DNA of 6,441 bases from UBA5336 sp964506685 (GCA_964506685.1 CAZDMQ010000106.1:1-6441); one strand, 5' to 3'; positions 1 through 5,755 are shown, counted from the stretch's first letter. The notes: a model not told the origin generated them from the sequence alone. Numbers and translations are program-made.

Positions 1-2
1 CC

Positions 3-74
3 GGTCGTTCTGCCGATCCGGACATCATCGAACCCGCCTCGACCCGCGTCAGCCTCTATCGCCGCGCCGGCTAG
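3..74 (+). CDS. C-terminal end of an unidentified protein (partial)
   Basis: The frame starting at base 3 stays open from the window edge to a TAG at 72-74 and gives 23 residues ending in VSLYRRAG. Third codon positions are largely C or G, as in the confirmed genes here, and the peptide looks like an ordinary C-terminal beta strand with a basic tail. The other two + frames run through the same bases, but their translations are rich in Pro, Ser and Arg, as expected of out-of-frame reading in GC-rich DNA. The fragment is too short to assign a family. The gene reads toward the hydrolase, but 262 bases separate the two, so co-transcription is uncertain. Confidence 0.5.
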   Translation, partial: GRSADPDIIEPASTRVSLYRRAG

Positions 75-104
75 CGACACGCGGCTTCCGACAAGATAAG
101 CAGA

Positions 105-145
105 CCCGTTCCCTCTCCTTCAGGCAGGGTGGAGCGGGAAACGGG
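105..145 (+). other. Imperfect 13-bp stem-loop in the hydrolase leader
   Basis: Bases 105-110 (CCCGTT) pair with 140-145 (AACGGG), 111-113 (CCC) with 136-138 (GGG), and 115-118 (CTCC) with 131-134 (GGAG). A139 is bulged, T114/C135 is a mismatch, and the loop is 12 nt. It begins 31 bases after the stop codon of the upstream partial gene, so it could cap that gene's mRNA. No T-run follows on the + strand, so it is not a standard intrinsic terminator. It could instead be a structured 5' leader of the hydrolase mRNA. The pairing is read directly; the role is not known. Confidence 0.45.
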
Positions 146-336
146 CATGGATGTCAGCGAGGCGCCGCTTGTATCGCTTTCGGCTCTGGAGCCTCGCGCT
201 GTGTCGGATATGCTGGCAGCCATGGGGCTCGCCCGGCAGGTGCCCGCCCCGCCCTGGCACCGACCCGACCCGGCCGACAAACGGCCTGGCGCGGCGCCGG
301 CAAACGGGGCGGCCGGGAGCATGAAGGAGGAACCAC

Positions 337-1503
337 ATGGCCGCTGCCACCCACAAGTATGACCGCATTCCCTATCTCGTGGTCTATGAGGACAAGTCCG
401 CCTTCAAGGACACCTATGCCGGCGCGATCGACACGGTCGCGCTCACATGCCAGCTCCTCAGGCCGCAGGACCGGCCATCGAAGACCGTGGTGATCTGGTC
501 CCACCCCATCGGCGGCGGCGCCTACCTGCCGATGATGGCCGCCCTCGCCAAGGCCGGGGTGCACACGATCTATTGCGACACGCGCTATCGCGGCGTTGAT
601 TCCGCGCTGATCATGGAGAAGGTGGTCTGCGATCTCGGCGCGGTCGTGCGCGATGCGAAGGAAAGGCTCGGCTATGACAAGGTGGTGCTCGGGGGCTGGA
701 GCGGCGGCGGTTCCATGTCGCTGTTCTACCAGGCTGAGGCCGAGAACCCGACCGTCACTGCAACGCCCGCCGGCGATCCGCCGGACCTGACCACGCGCGG
801 CTTCATCCCCGCAGATGCGGTGATGATGGTCGCCGCCCACCATGCCCGGCACATCACCTTCACCGAGTGGATCGACCCGTCCGTCCGCGACGAGGCCAAT
901 CCCGACGACCGCGATGTCGAACTCGACCTCTACGACCCGCGCAATCCCAACCAGCCGCCCTATTCGTCCGATTACCTCGCCCGCTTCCGCGCCGCGCAGG
1001 TCGCCCGCAACCGGCGCATCACCGCCTGGGTGAAGGACAAGCTCGCCGGCTTCAGGGCGGCCGGCGACGTCAATCGCGAGTTCGGCTTCGTCGTCCACCG
1101 CACCATGGCCGACCCGAAATGGCTCGACCCCACCATCGACCCCAATGGCCGCCAGCCGAACTGGTGCTTCCTCGGCGACCCGAAGATCGTCAATGACAGC
1201 CCCGTCGGGCTCGCCCGCTTCTGTTCGCTGCGCAGCTGGCTGTCACAATGGAGCCATGACGATGCCCGCGCCGACGGGGTGACATGCGCAGCCCGCATCT
1301 CCGTGCCCGCTCTCGTGGTCGGCAACACCGCCGATGACGGCATCACCCCCGAGCACACCCACCGGCTCTACGGGGCGGTCCCCCACGATGACAAGGAACT
1401 GGTCTGGATCGAGGGCGCCAATCACTATTATTTCGGCCAGCCGGACAAGGCCGTCGAGGCGGCCACAACCTGCGCCGACTGGCTCGCCCGCCACGCTCTC
1501 TGA
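337..1503 (+). CDS. Alpha/beta-hydrolase fold protein with a large cap insertion
   Basis: This 388-residue protein is probably a soluble serine hydrolase acting on an ester, thioester or C-C bond; no signal peptide is visible. The nucleophile elbow is GGWSGGG at about 119-125 with Ser122. The acid of the triad is Asp333 or Asp334 in the strand-end motif GNTADDG (329-335), and the base is His363 in GANHYYF (360-366). The SHPIGGG segment (55-61) is where the oxyanion hole usually lies. About 210 residues separate Ser122 from the acid. Much of that stretch (about 137-315), rich in Asp, Pro and Arg, must form a cap over the active site, so the protein is longer than a minimal hydrolase of 250-300 residues. 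The start is set by AAGGAGG at 324-330, six bases before the ATG. The gene converges on the threonine ammonia-lyase gene, 118 bases beyond its stop. The fold is secure; the substrate is unknown. Confidence 0.88.
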   Translation: MAAATHKYDRIPYLVVYEDKSAFKDTYAGAIDTVALTCQLLRPQDRPSKTVVIWSHPIGGGAYLPMMAALAKAGVHTIYCDTRYRGVDSALIMEKVVCDLGAVVRDAKERLGYDKVVLGGWSGGGSMSLFYQAEAENPTVTATPAGDPPDLTTRGFIPADAVMMVAAHHARHITFTEWIDPSVRDEANPDDRDVELDLYDPRNPNQPPYSSDYLARFRAAQVARNRRITAWVKDKLAGFRAAGDVNREFGFVVHRTMADPKWLDPTIDPNGRQPNWCFLGDPKIVNDSPVGLARFCSLRSWLSQWSHDDARADGVTCAARISVPALVVGNTADDGITPEHTHRLYGAVPHDDKELVWIEGANHYYFGQPDKAVEAATTCADWLARHAL

Positions 1504-1621
1504 ACATCGAGGGCCGCCCCCTTTGCAACCCCGGACCCCGCAACGCCGCCACCGGCCTGCGCGCGGGTCAGCCGCGCCGTCCCGGTCGCAAGCGTTCCGT
1601 CCGCAGCGGCGCCCGCGCGCG

Positions 1622-2836
1622 TCAGAGGCTGCGCGGCGGGTAGCCGGCGGCGGCAAGGGCAGCGACCACGTCGGAGGTATGCTGGGCGTCGCGGGTCTCG
1701 ATCAGGATATCGAACTCGGCCCCCTTGGCCGGCACATCGAGCGCCAGTCGGTTGTGCGCCACGTCGATGATGTTGGCGCCATTGTCGCCGATCACCTTCG
1801 TCACGAGCGCCAGCAGGCCCGGCCGGTCATCGCCGATGATCCGGATCGAGGACAGCCGGTGCTCGCGCACCAGGGCGCGGTTGAGCACCGAGCTGAGCAG
1901 GCGCAGGTCGATATTCCCGCCGCACAGGACCAGGCCCACCTTCTGGCCGGCAAACTTGCGCGGATTGGCCAACAGCCCCGCCAGGCCAGCCGCACCCGCG
2001 CCCTCCGCCACCGTCTTCTCGACATCGAGATAGAGCGTGATCGCCCGCTCGAGATGGGCCTCCTCGACCAGCAGGATCTCGTCGACCAGCGCATCGACCA
2101 CCTTGCGCGTGAAGTCCCCCGGCCGCTTGACCGCGATCCCCTCGGCAATCGTTGCCCCGCCAGCGGGCAGCTCGCCCTTTCCGAGCGCCGACACCATGCC
2201 GGCGAACATGCCCGACTGCACCCCCACCACCCGGATCGGCGTCGCATGCGCCTTGGCCACCGTCGCCATGCCGGAAATCAGCCCGCCCCCGCCAATCGGC
2301 ACGACCAGGGCTTCCAGGCCCGGCTCGTCCTCGAGCATCTCGAGCGCGATCGTGCCCTGCCCGGCCGCCACCAGCGGATCGTCGAAGGGATGGATGAAGA
2401 CCAGCCCCTCGCTCTCGCCGAGCGCAAAGGCATGGGCGGCGGCCTCGTCCACGGTCTGGCCTTCAAGGATCACCCGCGCGCCGAGATCGCGGGTGTGCTT
2501 GACCTTGTTGAACGGGGTGTTGAGCGGCATCACGATGGTGGCCGGGATACCGAGCCGGCGCGCATGATAGGCCACGCCCTGGGCATGGTTGCCGGCCGAC
2601 ATGGCGATGACCCCGGCCTTCTTCTCGTTGTCGGTCAGGTGCGACAGCCGGTTGAGGGCGCCGCGCTCCTTGAACGATGCGGTGAATTGCTGGTTCTCGA
2701 ATTTCACCCAGATCTCGGCGCCGGTGATTTCGGAAAGGGTTTTCGAGTGCCGCATCGGCGTGCGCTCGACCTGGCCGGCCAGCACTTCGGCGGCGGCCTT
2801 CACATCATCCAGGGTGAGGGTGTCTGTCGGGGTCAT
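1622..2836 (-). CDS. ilvA: Threonine ammonia-lyase (threonine dehydratase), short form with ACT domain
   Basis: This PLP enzyme of 404 residues deaminates L-threonine to 2-oxobutanoate and ammonia, the committed step toward isoleucine; some relatives also use serine. The fold-type II catalytic domain spans about 1-320. It has the Schiff-base Lys56 in ASFKERGA, the substrate loop SAGNHAQG (80-87), the PLP-phosphate glycine loop GGGG (182-185), EGAGAAG (278-284) and CGGN (305-308). A single ACT domain follows from about 330, beginning IRIIGDDRPGLL. This resembles the short ACT-type enzymes of about 400 residues, not the E. coli IlvA of 514 residues with its ACT-like pair. A single ACT domain could allow allosteric control, but the ligand cannot be read from sequence. 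The ATG at 2836 is the only sensible start because the next Met is residue 28. The ribosome site is weak: AAGAG ends 8 bases before the ATG, while a better GGAGG lies about 21 bases upstream. The gene is transcribed divergently from the YdcH gene. Confidence 0.94.
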   Translation of the reverse strand: MTPTDTLTLDDVKAAAEVLAGQVERTPMRHSKTLSEITGAEIWVKFENQQFTASFKERGALNRLSHLTDNEKKAGVIAMSAGNHAQGVAYHARRLGIPATIVMPLNTPFNKVKHTRDLGARVILEGQTVDEAAAHAFALGESEGLVFIHPFDDPLVAAGQGTIALEMLEDEPGLEALVVPIGGGGLISGMATVAKAHATPIRVVGVQSGMFAGMVSALGKGELPAGGATIAEGIAVKRPGDFTRKVVDALVDEILLVEEAHLERAITLYLDVEKTVAEGAGAAGLAGLLANPRKFAGQKVGLVLCGGNIDLRLLSSVLNRALVREHRLSSIRIIGDDRPGLLALVTKVIGDNGANIIDVAHNRLALDVPAKGAEFDILIETRDAQHTSDVVAALAAAGYPPRSL

Positions 2837-2863
2837 GGGGAGCGCTCTTAGGCCGCGCCTCCT

Positions 2864-2880
2864 GCGAGGGCAAGCCTCGC
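2864..2880. other. Small hairpin in the divergent ilvA/YdcH intergenic region
   Basis: GCGAGG at 2864-2869 and CCTCGC at 2875-2880 form a perfect 6-bp stem with a 5-nt loop. Read on the - strand it lies in the putative ilvA leader, just before the AGGAGG that precedes the gene by about 21 bases. No T-run follows on either strand beyond a TTT at 2883-2885, so it is not a clear terminator. The pairing is certain; a regulatory role is only possible. Confidence 0.3.
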
Positions 2881-2883
2881 CCT

Positions 2884-2911
2884 TTGCGCGACGTGTGTCC
2901 GGGTCTAGACT
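2884..2911 (+). promoter_or_regulatory. Possible sigma70-type promoter for the YdcH gene
   Basis: TTGCGC (2884-2889) and TAGACT (2906-2911) are separated by 16 bases and match the -35 and -10 consensus at 3 and 4 of 6 positions. Transcription would start near 2918, giving a leader of about 90 bases. TCTAGACTTTACC is one of the few AT-richer patches in this divergent region, which must hold promoters for both flanking genes. No equally good - strand promoter for ilvA was seen. Confidence 0.3.
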
Positions 2912-3008
2912 TTACCTCGGGCACGCGCCGCGTGAGGACGCGCGGCGCCGCTGCTCCGGATATGGGACCCGGAGATTGGCCCCCCGAAACTGCAGAGGAT
3001 CCGCGCAC

Positions 3009-3248
3009 ATGAGCCATACACCGCACGAACTCGCCGAAGAGTTTCCGGACAAGACAGACCTAATCCACCGGCTGAAGCTGGAAGATGCCCATTTCGCGCG
3101 GCTGGCGGACGAGTATCATGAGGTGAACCGGCACATCCACCGCATCGAAACCGGGATCGAAGCCGTCGGCGAGGCCTATGAGACCGAGCTGCGCAAGACC
3201 CGGCTGCGCCTCAAGGACGAGATCGCCGCCCGGCTTGCCGGGATGTGA
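3009..3248 (+). CDS. YdcH/DUF465 family small coiled-coil protein
   Basis: This is a 79-residue charged protein of the YdcH family (DUF465, Pfam PF04325), probably cytosolic. Family hallmarks run almost its full length: HELAEEFPD near the N-terminus, the block LIHRLKLEDAHFARL (18-32), DEYHEVNRHIHRIE (34-47), and the C-terminal LRLKDEIAARL (66-76). The protein should form a helical hairpin or coiled coil after the first 15 residues. The family is common in Proteobacteria, usually as a stand-alone gene, and its molecular function is not established to my knowledge. AGAGGA at 2994-2999 lies 9 bases before the ATG and fixes the start; in-frame extension upstream would run through non-coding intergenic sequence. 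The aldehyde dehydrogenase gene begins 115 bases downstream with its own promoter, so the two need not share a transcript. Confidence 0.9.
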   Translation: MSHTPHELAEEFPDKTDLIHRLKLEDAHFARLADEYHEVNRHIHRIETGIEAVGEAYETELRKTRLRLKDEIAARLAGM

Positions 3249-3271
3249 GTCGGGTTTCCGTTCCGGCAGGC

Positions 3272-3300
3272 GAGACAAAGCCGGCCTCACCCTCTATACT
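3272..3300 (+). promoter_or_regulatory. Sigma70-like promoter of the aldehyde dehydrogenase gene
   Basis: GAGACA (3272-3277) and TATACT (3295-3300) are separated by exactly 17 bases. The -35 matches TTGACA at 4 of 6 positions and the -10 matches TATAAT at 5 of 6. Transcription would begin near 3307, leaving a leader of about 57 bases before the ATG at 3364. This is the best promoter-like sequence in the window, and it lies just after the YdcH stop codon, as expected if the dehydrogenase is expressed independently. The -35 box falls in the loop of a weak inverted repeat (CCGGC 3263-3267 with GCCGG 3280-3284). Confidence 0.55.
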
Positions 3301-3349
3301 GTTGCAGAGGCGGGCGTACAGCCGCTGCCAGCCCGATCACGAATGCAAT

Positions 3350-3355
3350 GGGAGG
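3350..3355 (+). promoter_or_regulatory. Ribosome binding site that decides the aldehyde dehydrogenase start
   Basis: GGGAGG lies 8 bases before the ATG at 3364. The reading frame is open upstream to an ATG at 3178, which would add 62 residues. That extension lies inside the YdcH gene and has no family similarity, while the aldehyde dehydrogenase family begins naturally at MKEYLQFYINGAW. The 3364 start is therefore much preferred. Confidence 0.8.
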
Positions 3356-3363
3356 TTTTGCAG

Positions 3364-4797
3364 ATGAAAGAGTATCTTCAGTTCTACATCAATGGCGCCT
3401 GGGTCGACCCGGTTGAGCCGCGCACGCTCGACGTCGAGAACCCGGCCACCGAGGAGCCCTTCGCACGCATCTCTCTCGGCTCGAAGGCCGATGTCGACAA
3501 GGCGGTCGCCGCCGCAAAGGCCGCCTTCCCGTCCTTCTCGCAGACCTCCGTCGACTATCGCGCCGCGCTGCTGGACAAGATCGCCGCCGGATACCAGGCC
3601 CGGATGGGCGAGATCGCGGAGAACATCTCCGACCAGATGGGCGCCCCGATGTGGCTCGCAAACGCCGCCCAGGCGCCGGTCGGTCTCGGCCACTATGCCA
3701 CCATGGCGCAGGTCCTGCGCAGCTATCCCTTCGAGGAAGAAAAGAACGGCTTCTATCTCCGCAAGGAACCGATCGGCGTGTGCGGCTTCATCACGCCCTG
3801 GAACTGGCCGGCCAACCAGATCGCCTGCAAGGTCGCCCCGGCCATCGCAGCGGGCTGCACCATGGTCCTCAAGCCGTCCGAGATCGCACCGCTCGATGCC
3901 ATGATCGTCGCCGAGATCTTGCATGAAGCCGGCGTGCCGGCGGGCGTGTTCAACCTCGTCAATGGCGACGGGCCGACCGTCGGGGCGTATATGTCGGGTC
4001 ATCCCGATGTCGACATGATGAGCTTCACCGGCTCGACCCGCGCCGGCGTGCTGGTCGCCCAGGCCGCCGCGCCGACGGTCAAGCGCGTCGCCCAGGAACT
4101 TGGCGGAAAGTCGCCGAACATCGTGCTTCCCGATGCGGACCTTCAGAAGGCCGTCGGCTCCGGCGTGATGTCGATGATGATGAACACCGGGCAGAGCTGC
4201 AATGCTCCCTCGCGCATGTTCATCCCCCGCGACAAGCATGACGAGGCCGTCGCCATCGCGAAGGCCGCCGCCGAAAGCGTGAAGGTGCAGATGCCGCGAG
4301 AGGCCGAGCGCGGCGCCATCGGCCCGATCTCGAATGCCAACCAGTACCAGAAGGTGCAGGACCTCATCCAGAAGGGCATCGACGAAGGCGCAACCCTCGT
4401 CGCCGGTGGCCCTGGGCGTCCGGAAGGCTTCAACAAGGGCTATTTTGCCCGCCCGACCGTGTTCGCCGACGTCACCAATGACATGACCATCGCGCGGGAG
4501 GAGATCTTCGGTCCCGTGCTCGTCATGATCGACTATGATGACGAGGAAGAAGCGATCACCATGGCCAACGACACCGAGTACGGGCTCGCCGGCTATGTCC
4601 AGTCGGAGAACCTCGAACATGCCCGCCAGGTCGCCTCGCGGATCCGCGCCGGGCAGATCCAGGTCAATGGTGCCGGTCCGGACATGATGGCGCCCTTTGG
4701 TGGCTACAAGCAATCGGGCAATGGCCGTGAGTGGGGCGCCCATGGCCTCGAGGAGTTCCTCGAAGTCAAGGCCGTGATCGGCACCTCGGCCGCCTGA
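3364..4797 (+). CDS. NAD(P)-dependent aldehyde dehydrogenase
   Basis: This 477-residue cytosolic enzyme oxidises an aldehyde to the carboxylic acid with NAD(P)+. All key elements are present: PWNWP with Asn147, KPSE (170-173) with Lys170 for cofactor binding, the Rossmann turn FTGSTRAG (221-228), ELGGKS (245-250) with the general base Glu245, GQSCN (276-280) with catalytic Cys279, EEIFGP (379-384) with Glu380, and PFGGYKQSG near the C-terminus. The Glu in KPSE is often linked with NAD+ preference. The wording around the nucleophile, GQSCNAPSRM, recalls the subgroup around Rhodococcus CddD (6-oxolauric acid dehydrogenase-like) more than betaine-aldehyde or succinate-semialdehyde dehydrogenases; this is from memory. 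The substrate cannot be assigned and the neighbours do not define a pathway. A promoter at 3272-3300 and a terminator-like hairpin at 4932-4961 suggest a single-gene transcript. Confidence 0.95.
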   Translation: MKEYLQFYINGAWVDPVEPRTLDVENPATEEPFARISLGSKADVDKAVAAAKAAFPSFSQTSVDYRAALLDKIAAGYQARMGEIAENISDQMGAPMWLANAAQAPVGLGHYATMAQVLRSYPFEEEKNGFYLRKEPIGVCGFITPWNWPANQIACKVAPAIAAGCTMVLKPSEIAPLDAMIVAEILHEAGVPAGVFNLVNGDGPTVGAYMSGHPDVDMMSFTGSTRAGVLVAQAAAPTVKRVAQELGGKSPNIVLPDADLQKAVGSGVMSMMMNTGQSCNAPSRMFIPRDKHDEAVAIAKAAAESVKVQMPREAERGAIGPISNANQYQKVQDLIQKGIDEGATLVAGGPGRPEGFNKGYFARPTVFADVTNDMTIAREEIFGPVLVMIDYDDEEEAITMANDTEYGLAGYVQSENLEHARQVASRIRAGQIQVNGAGPDMMAPFGGYKQSGNGREWGAHGLEEFLEVKAVIGTSAA

Positions 4798-4801
4798 CCC
4801 C

Positions 4802-4913
4802 GGCCAGACGGATCCGGCCAGACCGGTTCGGCCAGACGTATCCGGTGAGACGGGTTCGTTGAGACGGGTTCGTTGAGACGGGTTCGTTGAGACGGGTTCG
4901 TTGAGACGGGCGG
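4802..4913. repeat. Tandem array of eight 14-bp units (minisatellite-like)
   Basis: Eight units of exactly 14 bases run without gaps from 4802. Units 5-7 (4858-4899) are identical, GTTGAGACGGGTTC. Unit 4 differs at one position (GGTGAGACGGGTTC). Units 1-3 (4802-4843) are diverged but keep GGCCAGAC in front and a YC ending. Unit 8 (4900-4913) keeps the first 11 bases and then decays to CGG. Phased differently, bases 4847-4910 are 4.6 perfect copies of GAGACGGGTTCGTT. The array starts 4 bases after the dehydrogenase stop codon and lies in its 3' region. A 14-base period does not keep reading frame, so it is not a peptide repeat. No spacers are present, so it is not CRISPR. The single unit has no dyad symmetry. 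It is either a replication-slippage repeat or a set of protein or RNA binding sites. Confidence 0.95.
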
Positions 4914-4931
4914 ACCCCTCAGGGAAATGGA

Positions 4932-4961
4932 GGCGGCGGACCCTTCCGGGGGGCCGCCGCC
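4932..4961 (+). terminator. GC-rich hairpin, probable terminator of the aldehyde dehydrogenase transcript
   Basis: GGCGGCGG (4932-4939) pairs with CCGCCGCC (4954-4961), A4940 is bulged, and CCC (4941-4943) pairs with GGG (4951-4953), giving an 11-bp all-GC stem with a 7-nt loop. CTGCTTT follows at once, and a run of five T begins at 4979. The T-tract is weak and partly displaced, so rho-independent termination is probable but not certain. It lies 135 bases after the dehydrogenase stop, beyond the tandem array, so the array would be transcribed as part of the 3' untranslated region. Confidence 0.55.
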
Positions 4962-5014
4962 CTGCTTTCGGCCTGAAGTTTTTCCGGTTTGGGGACGGTT
5001 TCCCGGTCACGGCC

Positions 5015-5043
5015 GTTCCACTGGCGTTCAGATTGCATATCTT
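5015..5043 (+). promoter_or_regulatory. Possible promoter of the lipoprotein gene
   Basis: TATCTT (5038-5043) is a fair -10 element in the only AT-rich patch before the lipoprotein gene. GTTCCA (5015-5020) stands 17 bases upstream as a poor -35. Transcription would start near 5050 and give a leader of about 28 bases. The placement between the terminator hairpin and the gene supports it more than the consensus match does. Confidence 0.25.
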
Positions 5044-5066
5044 AACAATGCATGAAGATCAGGATC

Positions 5067-5072
5067 AGGTGA
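5067..5072 (+). promoter_or_regulatory. Ribosome binding site that decides the lipoprotein start
   Basis: AGGTGA lies 5 bases before the ATG at 5078. An in-frame ATG at 5048 would add ten charged residues (MHEDQDQVTD) before the signal peptide and has no Shine-Dalgarno, and the frame is also open back to 4901. The 5078 start places the hydrophobic stretch and lipobox where a type II signal peptide requires them. Confidence 0.65.
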
Positions 5073-5077
5073 CAGAC

Positions 5078-5677
5078 ATGACAACCGGGCAACTGAGCGC
5101 GATGATTGCAGGGCTGATGATGCTGACGGCCTGCGCAACCGCAACCCCCTACCAGCCGGCAGGCGACAACCAGCGCGGCTTCGCCGACCAGCAGATCGAG
5201 TCCGATCGCTGGCAGGTCAGCTTCGCCGGCAACAGTCTCACCGACCGGCGCACCGTTGAGACCTACCTGCTCTATCGCGCCGCCGAACTGACCGCGCAGC
5301 AGGGCTTTGACCATTTCCGCGTGGTCCAGCGCGAGACCGATGAGGACAGCACCTTTGTGCCGACCGGCTTTTCCGGCTCGCCGTACTATTCCGGCTTCTA
5401 CTGCGATTACGCCTTCTTCGGGCCGCATGGACGCTATCGGGGCTACAGCCCCTATGGCTACCCCGCCCATGCCAGCGCGTTTCCCAGCCGGCGGGGGTAT
5501 TACGACCCGTTTGGCTATGGCTTCGGCGCGGGTGATTTCCGCGAGATCGTGCGCTATGAGGCGCGCGCCGAGATCATCATGGGCCGGGGCGACAAGCCGA
5601 AAGGCGATCCGGCCTACTTCTCCGCCGAGGACGTTCTCGCCAACCTCTCCGGCACCATCCTCCGCCCCGAAGCCTGA
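5078..5677 (+). CDS. CC0125/CC1285 family lipoprotein
   Basis: This is a predicted lipoprotein of 199 residues. The signal peptide is short, with no Lys or Arg before the hydrophobic stretch, and ends in the lipobox LTAC with Cys19 as the lipidated residue; the mature protein would be anchored to the cell envelope, facing the periplasm. The conserved family segment follows: YQPAG (25-29), RWQVSFAGNSLTDRRTVETY (44-63) and LLYRAAELTAQQGFDHFRVV (64-83). Residues 97-153 are a low-complexity stretch very rich in Tyr, Gly, Phe and Pro, with one extra cysteine (Cys109). A second conserved part follows from about 154 (FREIVRYEARAEIIMG), ending near LANLSGTI. Proteins of this type are known from Caulobacter and relatives, often in several copies per genome; their function is unknown. 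The rhodanese gene starts 78 bases downstream on the same strand with no obvious terminator between, so the pair probably forms one transcription unit. Confidence 0.85.
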   Translation: MTTGQLSAMIAGLMMLTACATATPYQPAGDNQRGFADQQIESDRWQVSFAGNSLTDRRTVETYLLYRAAELTAQQGFDHFRVVQRETDEDSTFVPTGFSGSPYYSGFYCDYAFFGPHGRYRGYSPYGYPAHASAFPSRRGYYDPFGYGFGAGDFREIVRYEARAEIIMGRGDKPKGDPAYFSAEDVLANLSGTILRPEA

Positions 5678-5743
5678 TCCGTCGCCTGCCCGGGATGGGC
5701 GTTGCACCGGCCCGCGGCGGGAATGTCCGAACCTCACAGTCGC

Positions 5744-5749
5744 AGGGAG
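5744..5749 (+). promoter_or_regulatory. Ribosome binding site that decides the rhodanese start
   Basis: AGGGAG is followed immediately by ATG-CCC-ATG (5750-5758). The first ATG touches the Shine-Dalgarno with no spacer and cannot be read from it. The second, at 5756, has the normal six-base spacing and opens a signal peptide at MIRTLML. The longer in-frame ORF from 5702 adds polar residues before the signal and is unlikely. Confidence 0.7.
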
Positions 5750-5755
5750 ATGCCC

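Noticed and set aside
154..1098. A 314-codon - strand frame opposite the alpha/beta hydrolase
   Set aside because: It is a GC-rich shadow frame without a ribosome site or family motifs; the + strand has a catalytic triad and a perfect Shine-Dalgarno.
1559..1620. Bidirectional terminator between the convergent hydrolase and ilvA genes
   Set aside because: GCGCGCGGG (1559-1567) can pair with CCCGCGCGC (1612-1620), but the loop is 44 bases and there is no T-run on either side. I see nothing else in the 118-base gap.
1334..2851. A 505-codon open frame on the + strand opposite ilvA
   Set aside because: The opposite strand encodes a complete threonine ammonia-lyase with every motif. This frame gives an Arg, His and Pro-rich sequence without recognisable domains.
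4802..4913. CRISPR array or tRNA gene in the repeat region
   Set aside because: The units are contiguous, with no spacers, and 14 bases is too short for a CRISPR repeat. GGTTCG recalls a tRNA T-loop, but no acceptor stem or cloverleaf can be formed.
3337..5010. A 557-codon open frame on the - strand across the aldehyde dehydrogenase and the tandem array
   Set aside because: It is the mirror of a strongly coding gene in GC-rich DNA, where antisense frames stay open by chance. Its translation is rich in His, Asp, Gly and Arg and has no family look.
5048..5077. Upstream ATG as start of the lipoprotein
   Set aside because: It would put charged residues in front of the signal peptide and has no Shine-Dalgarno, whereas AGGTGA is well placed for 5078.
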